From positions 1-21,977 of the forward strand of contig CAZSPC010000013.1 in assembly GCA_964608745.1 (NCBI GenBank): DNA of 21,977 nt. The letters run 5' to 3'. Below the pieces are notes generated by a model that worked only from the letters and a program-made list of their open reading frames with translations, searched no databases and was not told the DNA's origin. This DNA comes from UBA12079 sp964608745 (GTDB lineage Bacteria; Patescibacteriota; Minisyncoccia; Phycocordibacterales; UBA12079). This document shows, piece by piece, positions 12,231 to 20,031 of the stretch (positions are counted from its first letter, which is position 1; every line of letters begins with the position of its first letter). A program made the position numbers and the translations under genes.

Positions 12231-12836
12231 ATGACACAAGTCCAAGAAAAAAGAATAAAAGAACTCGAAGCAGAGGTATTAAGATTGCAGAACCTGGTTG
12301 ATAAGGACGAGTTAACAAAAGTATTTAATAGGCGTGGTTTTTGTGAAAATCTTGAATTCATTTTCAAAGAGGTTATCTATTCAAAAGAGCATGCTGATTC
12401 ACAAAGAAAATTCAGAATCACCGATTTATCCGTTATATTTATAGACATAGATAATTTTAAGCAAGTTAATGATACTTTCGGTCATTCGATTGGTGATGTT
12501 GTGCTTAAATCTGTGGCTAAGATTTTAAAAGAGAGCGTAAGAGATATTGATTTGGTTGGCAGGTTTGGTGGGGAGGAGTTGGTGATTGCTCTGTTAGGTG
12601 CGACAGAAAGTGATGCTTATCGCAAAGCGGAAGAGGTAAGGAAAAAAATTGAAAACTATAAGCCTATTTTTGATGAAGATGGTTTGGGTGTTACTGTAAG
12701 TGTCGGGGTTGCTTCGGTTGACAATAGTAATGCAGATACTTTTGAGGATCTTATTTCTTTTGCTGACAAAGCAATGTATGAAGCCAAAACAAATCGCGGA
12801 AAAAATAATACAGTAAAGTACAGCGAGATATCTTAA
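12231..12836 (+). CDS. Diguanylate cyclase (GGDEF domain)
   Basis: It makes cyclic di-GMP from two GTP. This 201-residue protein has a short coiled coil (residues ~3-24, heptads in KRIKELEAEVLRLQNLV) that may drive dimerisation, then a full GGDEF domain. DELTKVFNRRGF starts it. FIDIDNFKQVNDTFGH gives the metal-binding Asp (D72), and GGEEL (113-117) is the active-site loop, with Leu instead of the usual Phe. An RxxD inhibitory site (R104-D107) sits exactly five residues before GGEEL, so product inhibition is likely. There is no sensor or membrane domain, so input must come through the coiled coil or from expression. It converges on comF with a 4 bp overlap. Its place just before the pilus locus suggests that c-di-GMP controls pili, which is inference. 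Confidence 0.95.
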   Translation: MTQVQEKRIKELEAEVLRLQNLVDKDELTKVFNRRGFCENLEFIFKEVIYSKEHADSQRKFRITDLSVIFIDIDNFKQVNDTFGHSIGDVVLKSVAKILKESVRDIDLVGRFGGEELVIALLGATESDAYRKAEEVRKKIENYKPIFDEDGLGVTVSVGVASVDNSNADTFEDLISFADKAMYEAKTNRGKNNTVKYSEIS

Positions 12837-13495
12837 TGTGCAATTGTTAAATAAATTATTTTTTTAGCTCTATTTTCTTTTAGTATTTTTTGGGCTTCAT
12901 TTAAGGTTGTTCCAGTAGTTGTAATATCGTCAAGTAAGATTATATTTCGCCCTAATATTTTTTGGGGATTTTTAATTGCAAAACAATTTTTTAAATTTTC
13001 CCTTCTTTCTTTTTTGCTTTTTGCTCGTGATTGATGAGGAGTATCTTTTATTTTTACTAAATTTCCTTTTTCCCATCTGAAAGATTGATTATCATTAAGC
13101 CGACACAATTCTCTAGCAATTAAATCGCACTGATTAAAACCTCTTTCTCGAAATCTTTTTTTTGAAATCGGAATAGCGATGAGTAGGGGATTCTTAAAAT
13201 TTTTTAATCTTTCCAAGTCAACTAATTCTTCTAACAATCGATCGTAAAGAATTTGGGCAAAAATTTTAGCTAATCGTTTTTTCTTTCTGAATTTTAATGA
13301 CCAAATGGCTTTTTTAACCAAGGGGTCATTATAACTAAAAATAGTGATGATATTTTTGTTAGTATGTTTTGTTTTAACCGCTGAATTAAAAAATTCTTCT
13401 GCTGTAATTGTTTCTAGACGCCTTTCAGTTTTTGATTGAGGGAAAGTTATGTTCAGTATAATATTTATTATTTTGTTAAAAAAAGTCCATTTCAT
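12833..13495 (-). CDS. comF: ComF family phosphoribosyltransferase-like protein
   Basis: ComF/GntX-type proteins take part in natural transformation in several bacteria, probably handling single-stranded DNA after uptake. This 220-residue protein has the family pattern: KKAIWSLKFRKKKRLAKIFAQ, PLLIAIPISKKRFRERGFNQCDLIA, TPHQSRAKSKKERRENL, and the PRPP-binding loop IILLDDITTTGTTL (185-198). The usual N-terminal Cys4 zinc finger is absent; only the short helical N-terminus remains. The gene is divergent from pilM, with a TATAAT 8 nt before its ATG on the minus strand. Placement next to the pilus operon supports a role in DNA uptake through the pilus, as known in other competent bacteria. Confidence 0.92.
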   Translation of the reverse strand: MKWTFFNKIINIILNITFPQSKTERRLETITAEEFFNSAVKTKHTNKNIITIFSYNDPLVKKAIWSLKFRKKKRLAKIFAQILYDRLLEELVDLERLKNFKNPLLIAIPISKKRFRERGFNQCDLIARELCRLNDNQSFRWEKGNLVKIKDTPHQSRAKSKKERRENLKNCFAIKNPQKILGRNIILLDDITTTGTTLNEAQKILKENRAKKIIYLTIAH

Positions 13496-13503
13496 TGAAT
13501 TAT

Positions 13504-13539
13504 ATTATAGCTTGGAATTGCAGTTTTAGGTGTTATAAT
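13504..13539. promoter_or_regulatory. Divergent promoters of comF and pilM
   Basis: For pilM (+), TTGGAA (13512-13517), a 16 bp spacer and TATAAT (13534-13539) end 7 nt before the ATG. For comF (-), TATAAT occupies 13509-13504, 8 nt before its ATG at 13495. Both predict leaderless or nearly leaderless messages from one short shared region. Confidence 0.7.
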
Positions 13540-13546
13540 TATTCTT

Positions 13547-14701
13547 ATGAATCCATTCAAACAATTATTTACCAAAGGTGAAAACTTACTGAAAAAAAAA
13601 TCAGATTCTTTTTTGGGTGTTGATGTTGGCTCTTCGTCTATAAAAGTGGTGCAGTTGAAAAAAAAGAAAGGCGTGGTTATTTTGGAGACTTATGGAGAAT
13701 TGTCCTTGGGTCCTTATGCAAATATTGAGGCTGGGAGATCTACTAATTTATCTGCCAGTGAAATAAGTGAGGCTTTAAAATCTTTACTTATAGAATCAAA
13801 TGTAACTACCAAACAGTGTGGTGTTTCTATTCCTTTAAAATCTAGTCTAATATTCACTATGTCAGTTCCTTATGCTAGTGAAAGTCAATTGTCCCAAATG
13901 ATTCCGATAGAGGCTAGAAAATATATTCCCGTACCAGTTTCTGAAGTTGATTTAGATTGGAAAATTCTTCCATCAGAGATCCATTCTTCGACATTTATGG
14001 GGGAAGAACAGAACAAGGAAGAAGGGAGTAAAAAAGACAATCGGGGTCAAAATAATAATATCAATATTCTTGTCGCTGCTATTCATAAAGATGTTGTACA
14101 GAAGCAAAAAGAAATTATTAATGGTACTGATTTAAATCTCGGTTTTTTGGAGATAGAAATTTTCAGCACTATTCGTGCTGTGGCCGGTCAAGATGTTTCG
14201 ACTTTTGCTGTTTTAGATCTTGGTTCCGGTAATTCTAAAATTTATATTGTTGATGGCGGTATGGTTCGTGAATCACATGCTATCGGAAGAGGTTCGCAGG
14301 ATATTACGCTGAATATTTCCCGTTCAACAGGAATAGATGTCAAAAAAGCAGAAGAGAAAAAGATAAAGATTGGGTTGACTGGTCAAAATGATGACGCAGG
14401 AGTAGCAGAAATAGTTTCTTCTGGTCTTGATTATATTTTTACAGAGGCAAATAAAGTTGTCTCCAATTACCAAAAGAAATCAAATAAAAATGTAGACAAG
14501 ATTGTGATAACTGGTGGCGGAGCGATTATTAATGGAATGGAAGCTTTTGTTGGTCCTAAATTTAATATGGAAGTAGAAGTTGCTAATCCTTTTTCTAAAA
14601 TAGAAACCCCCGCTTTTCTAGATGATCTCCTAAAACAAGTTGGCCCTGGTTTTTCAGTGGCTTTGGGGATTGCTCTTAGGGGACTAAGACAGCTCGAATA
14701 G
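13547..14701 (+). CDS. pilM: Type IV pilus assembly ATPase-like protein PilM
   Basis: PilM is a cytoplasmic actin-like protein that binds the N-terminus of PilN and links the inner-membrane platform to the motors. This 384-residue form has the phosphate-1 motif FLGVDVGSSSIKVVQL (22-37), GVSIPLKSSLIFTMSVPYA and MIPIEARKYIPVPVSEVDLDW, which is the PilM/SHS2 region. The phosphate-2 motif is FAVLDLGSGNSKIYIV, and the adenosine motif IVITGGGAIINGM. Between residues ~145 and 170 is a low-complexity Glu/Asn/Lys insert. It is the first gene of the pilus operon, with its own promoter, and is followed directly by an inverted-repeat element. The N-terminus has no membrane segment. Confidence 0.96.
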   Translation: MNPFKQLFTKGENLLKKKSDSFLGVDVGSSSIKVVQLKKKKGVVILETYGELSLGPYANIEAGRSTNLSASEISEALKSLLIESNVTTKQCGVSIPLKSSLIFTMSVPYASESQLSQMIPIEARKYIPVPVSEVDLDWKILPSEIHSSTFMGEEQNKEEGSKKDNRGQNNNINILVAAIHKDVVQKQKEIINGTDLNLGFLEIEIFSTIRAVAGQDVSTFAVLDLGSGNSKIYIVDGGMVRESHAIGRGSQDITLNISRSTGIDVKKAEEKKIKIGLTGQNDDAGVAEIVSSGLDYIFTEANKVVSNYQKKSNKNVDKIVITGGGAIINGMEAFVGPKFNMEVEVANPFSKIETPAFLDDLLKQVGPGFSVALGIALRGLRQLE

Positions 14702-14702
14702 G

Positions 14703-14886
14703 TAAACATACCAATCAACAAATGATACGAATAATACGAATGGCATAACAAATCTTATTTATCAAAAATTTAATTAGCAATAAGGTTTGTTATATTAAAT
14801 AAATTTTTTGTAAGAGATAAACTTTTCTTATCCAAAATTTGTAGGCTATTTGTAGCATTAGTATAATTTGTATATTAGTATGTTTA
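14703..14886. repeat. Pilus-locus inverted-repeat element, copy 1 (MITE-like)
   Basis: The left end TAAACATACC...ATGATACGAATAATACGAAT starts 1 bp after the pilM stop. The right end, reversed, begins TAAACATACTAATATACAAA. The arms are about 40 bp with several mismatches, so this is the most diverged copy. The centre is AT-rich and carries AATTAGCAATAAGG. It shares ends and core with 18780-18956 and 21463-21642. No coding frame fits inside. Confidence 0.85.
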
Positions 14887-14933
14887 TCTTGTTTTTCCAC
14901 ATTCAACACTCTACATTCTATTTTCTAATGTTA

Positions 14934-14939
14934 TATAAT
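14934..14939 (+). promoter_or_regulatory. -10 box of pilN
   Basis: TATAAT is 6 nt before the pilN ATG. A clear -35 is not visible. Upstream, TTTTCCACA (14892-14900) resembles a DnaA box. The box suggests that pilN and pilO have their own leaderless transcript in addition to read-through from pilM. Confidence 0.55.
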
Positions 14940-14945
14940 TAATCT

Positions 14946-15515
14946 ATGGTAGAAAATGCTTCATTTATACCCAAAAAAACCGATATACCGGCGAAGGGTA
15001 AAAACGAGTCAATTGATTTATTGCTTTTGATTGCAATGGTTGTTTTTCTAGTTTCTTTATTTTCATCTGTTGGTGCATTTTTATACAAAAATTTCATAAA
15101 CAATACGATTAAACAAGATTCTATTAGCCTTGAAAGAGAAAAAGGTAATTTTGATGTGACTTCTATTGAGGAATTTATTCGTCTAGATCGTAGATTAAAA
15201 TTATCAGAAGATCTCTTGAATAATCATCTAGATTTAACTGCGTTGTTTGAAATGCTTGAAGTTAATACACTTGAAAATACTCAATTCCAAGATCTTAGTT
15301 TTAGTGTTAGTGGTGCTGATATCAAAATTAATATGAGTGGTGTTGCTAAGAATTATTCAACTATTGCTTTGCAATCGGATATATTTGGCGAAAACCAATA
15401 TGTTCAAAATCCTATATTTTCTGATTTAAATGTTGATTCAAAGGGCAACATTGTTTTTAAATTTTCAGCAATGATTGATAGAGACCTTGTTTTGTATCGC
15501 AATAACTTAGATTAA
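14946..15515 (+). CDS. pilN: Type IV pilus assembly protein PilN
   Basis: PilN is a bitopic inner-membrane protein; its cytoplasmic N-terminus binds PilM and its outer domain pairs with PilO. This 189-residue protein has a short cytoplasmic N-terminus (FIPKKTDIPAK, with the Pro/Lys pattern of the PilM-binding region), one membrane helix at ~23-46 (LLLLIAMVVFLVSLFSSVGA), a short coiled coil, and an alpha/beta domain with alternating strands (FSVSGADIKINMSGVAKN). It is recognised mainly by position between pilM and pilO and by topology, since PilN sequences vary widely. pilO begins 2 nt after the stop. Confidence 0.8.
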   Translation: MVENASFIPKKTDIPAKGKNESIDLLLLIAMVVFLVSLFSSVGAFLYKNFINNTIKQDSISLEREKGNFDVTSIEEFIRLDRRLKLSEDLLNNHLDLTALFEMLEVNTLENTQFQDLSFSVSGADIKINMSGVAKNYSTIALQSDIFGENQYVQNPIFSDLNVDSKGNIVFKFSAMIDRDLVLYRNNLD

Positions 15516-15517
15516 CT

Positions 15518-16060
15518 ATGAAAAAGTTTTTATTTCCAACAATTTTAATAATTCTATCGATCGGTCTTTTTGTGATGTATGTTGACCCTGTTTATAAGGA
15601 AATAAAAGAGTTAAGGAAAGTTAGTGCAAAATATGACGAGGCATTAGATAAATCCAAAGAACTTAAGAAGGTTCGAGATAGCCTTTTGGTTACCTATAAT
15701 TCTTTCTCACAAAATGATTTAAGTCGTCTGAGAAAGATGCTGCCTGATAATGTTGATAATGTCCGTCTTATTATGGATATAAATGGAATTGCTGCAAAGT
15801 ATGGAACAATTATTAAGGATATTAAATTAAATTCTTCGGCCGGTAAAAGCCCGACTAATGTTGCTGGCGTAGAAGAATATGGATCTGTTAATCTTGGCTT
15901 TTCTGTGATGGCTACATATGATGATTTCTTGAAATTCTTGGAAGATTTGAGAGATAGTTTGCGTTTGGTTGATGTAGTTGCTCTTGGTTTCTCTAGTGTT
16001 GAAGATGATGTAAGTATTTACAAATTTAATGTGGAAATTAAAACTTATTGGTTAAAATAA
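15518..16060 (+). CDS. pilO: Type IV pilus assembly protein PilO
   Basis: PilO forms heterodimers with PilN in the periplasmic or extracellular space and helps align the assembly platform. This 180-residue protein has one N-terminal membrane helix (~4-21), a long coiled coil (~25-65, KELRKVSAKYDEALDKSKELKK), the typical LRKMLPDNVDNVRLIMDINGIAAKYG region, and a ferredoxin-like domain with YDDFLKFLEDLRDSLRLVDV near the C-terminus. These match PilO well. It is tightly coupled to pilN. Downstream lies a heptad-repeat palindrome before the next gene. Confidence 0.9.
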   Translation: MKKFLFPTILIILSIGLFVMYVDPVYKEIKELRKVSAKYDEALDKSKELKKVRDSLLVTYNSFSQNDLSRLRKMLPDNVDNVRLIMDINGIAAKYGTIIKDIKLNSSAGKSPTNVAGVEEYGSVNLGFSVMATYDDFLKFLEDLRDSLRLVDVVALGFSSVEDDVSIYKFNVEIKTYWLK

Positions 16061-16064
16061 AAGA

Positions 16065-16188
16065 GCGTTTAGGACTTAGCGTCTAGGGTTGTAGTAAATG
16101 AATATTTTGCCAAAGGCAAAATACTCATTAATGAAAAATTGTAAAACAATTTTTCATTCCTAAACGCTAAACGCTAAACGCTAAACGC
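16065..16188. repeat. Inverted heptad-array element with two inner hairpins
   Basis: The right end is four perfect tandem TAAACGC units (16161-16188), ending 1 nt before the next start codon. The left end (16065-16085) is three heptads in reverse orientation and in phase: GCGTTTA, the degenerate GGACTTA, and GCGTCTA. Between them are two hairpins: ATGAATATTTTGCC / GGCAAAATACTCAT (16098-16111, 16115-16128; one mismatch) and AATGAAAAATTGT / ACAATTTTTCATT (16130-16142, 16146-16158), each with loop AAA. Confidence 0.85.
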
Positions 16189-16189
16189 T

Positions 16190-16483
16190 ATGAATAATAC
16201 ACTAAAAACAGGAATATTGATTTTATTGATTGGGGCTATTGGCTTGTTTGGTGCAGGCTATGTATTTTCCGAATCAGCTTTGGTTCCCGAAACTGGTTTA
16301 AATAATCTTATCGGTAGTGAATTGCTGGTTTTGTTGTTACAAATAAAATCAATTAATTTAGATACTGGTATTTTTGATGATAATGCTTTTACTCGCCTGA
16401 AAGATTTTGGTGTAGAAATTGAACCTCAACCTATTGGTAAGAGTAACCCGTTTACTTCAATAGGAGTTGGTATCACAGAGTAA
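16190..16483 (+). CDS. Small membrane protein in the PilP position of the pilus operon
   Basis: This 97-residue protein has one N-terminal membrane helix (~7-27, rich in Gly, Ile and Leu) and a short outer part. The C-terminus has FTRLKDFGVEIEPQPIGKSNPF (in part) at ~67-88. The GKSNPF resembles the GR(x)NPF signature at the junction of PilP proteins, and PilP genes follow pilO in many bacteria. So it may be a minimal PilP-like partner of PilN/PilO. The match is short and this lineage probably lacks the outer-membrane secretin that PilP contacts, so I leave the symbol blank. The heptad repeats run right up to its ATG and leave no room for a Shine-Dalgarno site. Confidence 0.65.
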   Translation: MNNTLKTGILILLIGAIGLFGAGYVFSESALVPETGLNNLIGSELLVLLLQIKSINLDTGIFDDNAFTRLKDFGVEIEPQPIGKSNPFTSIGVGITE

Positions 16484-16493
16484 TACAAATTAA

Positions 16494-16558
16494 AAATTAT
16501 AAATTAACGAATTTTACTGAAAGCAAAATTTGTTTCGTTATCTTTAATTTATAATTTA
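16494..16558. repeat. AT-rich nested palindrome before pilB
   Basis: AAATTATAAATTAACGAA (16494-16511) pairs with a reverse-complement arm ending at about 16558, with a 5-nt insertion. An inner hairpin AATTTTACT / AGCAAAATT (about 16510-16530) has loop GAA. A TATAAT at 16550-16555 lies within the right arm, 13 nt before the pilB ATG. Confidence 0.6.
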
Positions 16559-16568
16559 TTTTTTAAAA

Positions 16569-18299
16569 ATGAGTTTTATTGAAACTTTATCAAAAAAAGG
16601 TTTGTTGGGTTCTCAAAATATTTCTTCAATTGAAGAGGCACTAGCTTCCTCTGATGAAAAAATACTCGATGATATTTTACTTGATGCTGGTGTTAGTAAT
16701 GATGATATTTTGGCAGCCAAGGAGGAGTATTTTAAACTTCCAATTAAGAAAAATATAAAAACAGAAGTTCCGGGATCAATTCTCGAAAAAATACCAGAGA
16801 AATCAGCGATCTACTATAAATTTGTTCCTATTAGTGTTGATGAGGAAGGTTTTTTGGAGGTGGGTATCTTGAATCCGGATGATTTAGAAGCGCGGGACGC
16901 TCTTCAGTTTGTGTCATCTAAAAATAAGATGCCTTTTAAACTATTTTTGATCTCAGTGGGTGATTACAGAGGTGTTCTGGATAGTTATAAAGGTTTAAAA
17001 GGTGAGGTTACTAAGGCTTTATCAGAATTGGAAACAGAAATTGTGGTTGAAGGAGAAAAAATTAAACACGATCGAGATGCTAAGTCAGGTACAAGAAAAA
17101 AATTAGAAACTAAAATTATTGAAGAAGCACCTGTTACTAAAATTGTTGCAACTATTCTTAGGTATGCAGCAGAGGGAGATGCTTCTGATATTCATATTGA
17201 ACACATGAAAGATAAGGTGCGAGTTAGATTCAGGGTTGATGGAGTTTTGCATACTAGTTTAGTTTTGCCAGTGAATGTTCATTCGGCTGTTGTGGCGAGA
17301 ATTAAAGTTTTGTCTAATATGAAATTAGATGAAAGAAGGAAGCCGCAAGATGGGCGTTTCTCAGCAAGAATTGAAAATAGATTGGTTGACTTTCGTGTTT
17401 CAACATTCCCAGCTTCTTATGGGGAAAAGATTGTGATGAGGATTCTTGAAACCGAAAAAGGTATCAAGAGTTTAGAGGAAACCGGTATGAGGAACTCTGA
17501 TTTGGAGAAAGTTAAAAGAGCAATTAACAAACCTTACGGTATGATACTTGTTTCTGGACCAACAGGATCTGGTAAATCAACAACTTTGTATTCATTATTA
17601 AACCAATTAGATAGGGAATCAAAAAACATTTTGAGTTTGGAAGATCCGGTAGAGTTTAATATTGATGGAGTAAGTCAATCTCAAGTTCACCCTGAAATTG
17701 GATATACTTTTGCTAGTGGTTTACGGACAACATTAAGACAAGACCCAGATGTGATTATGGTGGGGGAGATTCGTGATAAAGAGACCGCCGCTTTGGCTGT
17801 ACAGGCTGCTTTAACTGGACACCTTGTACTGTCAACTATTCACACCAATGATGCTGCTGGAGTTATTCCTCGATTAGTTGAAATGGGTGTTGATCCATTT
17901 TTGATTGCACCAACACTGGTTTTGTCTATGGCACAAAGGTTAGTTAGAACTTTATGTCCAGATTCAGGAGAACCAATTCCTATTACTGGGGGAGTCGAAA
18001 TGATGATTAATAGCGAACTTGCTAATATTGATGAGAAATATAAAAAAGATATTACCGTACCGAAGAATGTATATAAAGCTTCTCCTACTGAAGGTTGCCC
18101 GTCTGGTACTAGGGGAAGAACAGGTGTTTTTGAGTTAATTGAAATTACGCCTGAAGTTTCAGATATTATTTTAAACGACCCTTCGGGAAATAGTATTGAA
18201 GAAATAGCTCGCAAACAAGGGTTTGTAAAGATGAAGGAAGATGCTTTACTTAAGGCTTTTGATAGGAAAATTCCTTTTGAGGAAGTAAGCTTGCTTTAA
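16569..18299 (+). CDS. pilB: Type IV pilus extension ATPase PilB
   Basis: PilB is the hexameric motor that drives pilus extension. The 576-residue protein has an N-terminal MshEN-type domain (~1-150), which in relatives can bind c-di-GMP, then N2 and the ATPase domain. Walker A is GPTGSGKSTT (330-339), the Asp box LSLEDPVEF (356-363), Walker B DVIMVGEIRD (394-403) and the His box TGHLVLSTIHTND (416-428). The metal-binding C-terminal region is altered. Where PilB/GspE proteins normally have two CxxC pairs, here only C463 (LCPDSGE) and C510 (GCPSGTRGR) remain, so zinc binding by four Cys is lost. Length is typical. The genomic nearness of a GGDEF gene makes c-di-GMP control of PilB plausible. 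Confidence 0.95.
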   Translation: MSFIETLSKKGLLGSQNISSIEEALASSDEKILDDILLDAGVSNDDILAAKEEYFKLPIKKNIKTEVPGSILEKIPEKSAIYYKFVPISVDEEGFLEVGILNPDDLEARDALQFVSSKNKMPFKLFLISVGDYRGVLDSYKGLKGEVTKALSELETEIVVEGEKIKHDRDAKSGTRKKLETKIIEEAPVTKIVATILRYAAEGDASDIHIEHMKDKVRVRFRVDGVLHTSLVLPVNVHSAVVARIKVLSNMKLDERRKPQDGRFSARIENRLVDFRVSTFPASYGEKIVMRILETEKGIKSLEETGMRNSDLEKVKRAINKPYGMILVSGPTGSGKSTTLYSLLNQLDRESKNILSLEDPVEFNIDGVSQSQVHPEIGYTFASGLRTTLRQDPDVIMVGEIRDKETAALAVQAALTGHLVLSTIHTNDAAGVIPRLVEMGVDPFLIAPTLVLSMAQRLVRTLCPDSGEPIPITGGVEMMINSELANIDEKYKKDITVPKNVYKASPTEGCPSGTRGRTGVFELIEITPEVSDIILNDPSGNSIEEIARKQGFVKMKEDALLKAFDRKIPFEEVSLL

Positions 18300-18303
18300 T
18301 ATA

Positions 18304-18326
18304 TTGGTATGTTTATCTTATCAACA
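18304..18326 (+). repeat. Solitary right-end motif of the pilus-locus element, with DnaA-box-like site
   Basis: TTGGTATGTTTATC followed by TTATCAACA, just after the pilB stop, matches the sequence at and beyond the right ends of copies 1 and 3 (TATGTTTAYCTT then TTWTCCACA). No left end is present. It could be a remnant of a lost copy or a shared regulatory site upstream of the response-regulator promoter. Confidence 0.5.
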
Positions 18327-18347
18327 TCTTAATTTACAAAAAAAGGT

Positions 18348-18353
18348 TATAAT
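18348..18353 (+). promoter_or_regulatory. -10 box of the CheY-like gene
   Basis: TATAAT is 6 nt before the ATG at 18360, so a transcript starting about 7 nt downstream would begin at this ATG. This favours 18360 over the in-frame ATG at 18384, which has no ribosome binding site. Confidence 0.6.
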
Positions 18354-18359
18354 GTATAA

Positions 18360-18782
18360 ATGATATCCACAAAATATAGTACGATGGCTAATAATAAAAA
18401 ATACAAAATTTTACTTGTTGATGATGATCGTTTTTTGGTTGATATGTACTCAATGAAGTTTAAGGAGGCTGGAATGATACCAGAAGCAGTTTTTAATGGC
18501 CACGAGGCATTGGATAAACTTTCTGCTAATAAAAATGATTTTGATATTATCTTACTTGACTTAATCATGCCGTCTATGGATGGGTTTGAGCTTGTGAAAC
18601 AGATTCGAGAAAAACAATTGGCAGAAAAATCAGCCTTAATCATACTATCAAATCAAGGACAGCAGACAGACATTGATCGGGTAGAAAAATATGGAGTGGA
18701 TGGGTATATTATTAAAGCGAGTACCATCCCTTCTGAGGTTTTAACCAAAGTGTTGGAGATTGCTCAGCAAAAATTTAGATAA
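18360..18782 (+). CDS. CheY-like single-domain response regulator
   Basis: This 140-residue protein is a lone receiver domain. It has the acidic pair D21-D22 (ILLVDDDRF), the phospho-acceptor D67 (IILLDLIMP), the switch Ser S97 (ALIILSN) and the conserved K119 (YIIKAS). No output domain is present, so it should act by protein contact, as CheY and PilG/PilH do. It lies between pilB and pilT, so a motor protein is the natural partner; pilus twitching or switching control is inferred. No histidine kinase is in the window. An alternative start at 18384 (MANNKKYK) would remove 8 residues before the domain. The stop codon overlaps the left end of the next inverted-repeat element. Confidence 0.93.
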   Translation: MISTKYSTMANNKKYKILLVDDDRFLVDMYSMKFKEAGMIPEAVFNGHEALDKLSANKNDFDIILLDLIMPSMDGFELVKQIREKQLAEKSALIILSNQGQQTDIDRVEKYGVDGYIIKASTIPSEVLTKVLEIAQQKFR

Positions 18783-18956
18783 ACATACCAATATACAAAT
18801 GATACGAATAATACGAATGTGTACAAATATTATCTATTAAAATTTTATTAGCAATGAAGTAATTTTATTTAATAAAGTTTAGTAAAAAATAATTTTTGTT
18901 TTTTAAAATTTGTAGTTATTCGTATTATTCGTATCATTTGTATAGTGGTATATTTA
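18780..18956. repeat. Pilus-locus inverted-repeat element, copy 2 (best-preserved ends)
   Basis: The left end TAAACATACCAATATACAAA... and the reversed right end TAAATATACCACTATACAAA... match for about 39 bp with two mismatches, and further with a few more. Both arms contain ATGATACGAATAATACGAAT. The core carries ATTAGCAATGAAG, shared with copies 1 and 3. The element starts on the TAA stop of the response regulator and ends 4 bp before the pilT ATG; its right end supplies the TATATT (18949-18954) 6 nt before that ATG. Confidence 0.9.
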
Positions 18957-18960
18957 ATTT

Positions 18961-20022
18961 ATGGATTACAAAAAAAAATTAGATGAATTAGTTGCTTTTA
19001 TAGCAAAAGAAGGAGGGTCAGATCTCCATCTTGCCGAGGGGCGTACACCCCTTATTCGTGTTAGTGGTGAATTAACACCAATTCAAACAATTGAACCAAT
19101 GAAAAGAGATGAAATAATTGGTTTTCTGTCTGAAATGCTAACAACTATCAATATGGATAAATTTTTGGAGACTAAGGAAGTTGATTTTTCATACAATTCA
19201 ACCGAAGGTATGCGTTTTAGAGGGAATGGATTTTTTAGACAAGGAAAAATGAGTGTTGCTTTGAGGTTAATTCCGAAAGAAATTCAGTCACTTATTGATT
19301 TAAATCTCCCACCGATCTTGAATGAATTTGCCCAAAGACAACAAGGTTTCTTTTTGGTAGTTGGGCCTGTGGGACAAGGAAAATCAACCACGCTGGCTTC
19401 AATGTTAGAGGTGATTAATAATGAAAGAACAGAACATATAGTTACAATCGAAGATCCTGTTGAGTATTTATTTGAACCAAAAAAGTCGATAATTGATCAA
19501 AGAGAGGTTGGTATTGATACAAAGGATTTTTCTACAGCTTTGAAATTTATGTTTAGACAAGACATGGATGTTGTTATGGTAGGTGAAATGAGGGGTCCAG
19601 AAACAATCTCAACTGCGGTTACCGCTGCTGAAACTGGTCACCTTGTATTTTCAACATTACATACCAATACTGCTGCACAAACAATCGATAGAATTATTGA
19701 TTCTTTCCCAGCTGAACAACAAGATCAGATTAGAACACAATTAGCTAGTAGTTTAACTGGTATTTTTTCTCAAAGACTTATTCCGCGAGTTTCTGGCGGT
19801 ATGATTCCTGCTTATGAGCTTTTAATTAATAATAACGCTGTTTCAAATCTAATTAGGGAAAGTAGAACATATGAAATTAATTCTGTTATTGAAACAAGTT
19901 CGCAACAAGGAATGATCAGCCTTAATCAATCTTTGGCTGATTTGGTTAGGAGAGGGGAGATTTCGATTGAAAATGCTCGGAAGTTTAGTTTGAATGTTAA
20001 CGGGCTAGAAAAACTCATCTAA
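18961..20022 (+). CDS. pilT: Type IV pilus retraction ATPase PilT
   Basis: PilT drives pilus retraction, for twitching, DNA uptake and surface contact. The 353-residue protein has the N-terminal PAS-like N2 domain (GGSDLHLAEGRTPLIRVSGEL). The ATPase follows with Walker A GPVGQGKSTT (135-144; GPTGSGKS in most), the Asp box IEDPVEYLF (163-171), Walker B DVVMVGEMRG (203-212), the His box ETGHLVFSTLHTNTA (224-238), and the C-terminal AVSNLIRES (293-301), which corresponds to the AIRNLIRE retraction motif. Length fits PilT and not PilB. A TATATT box within the preceding repeat element sits 6 nt before the ATG. Confidence 0.96.
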   Translation: MDYKKKLDELVAFIAKEGGSDLHLAEGRTPLIRVSGELTPIQTIEPMKRDEIIGFLSEMLTTINMDKFLETKEVDFSYNSTEGMRFRGNGFFRQGKMSVALRLIPKEIQSLIDLNLPPILNEFAQRQQGFFLVVGPVGQGKSTTLASMLEVINNERTEHIVTIEDPVEYLFEPKKSIIDQREVGIDTKDFSTALKFMFRQDMDVVMVGEMRGPETISTAVTAAETGHLVFSTLHTNTAAQTIDRIIDSFPAEQQDQIRTQLASSLTGIFSQRLIPRVSGGMIPAYELLINNNAVSNLIRESRTYEINSVIETSSQQGMISLNQSLADLVRRGEISIENARKFSLNVNGLEKLI

Positions 20023-20031
20023 AATTTATCC

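Noticed and set aside
17840..18214. Minus-strand open frame of 124 codons
   Set aside because: It lies wholly inside pilB, which is certain on the other strand.
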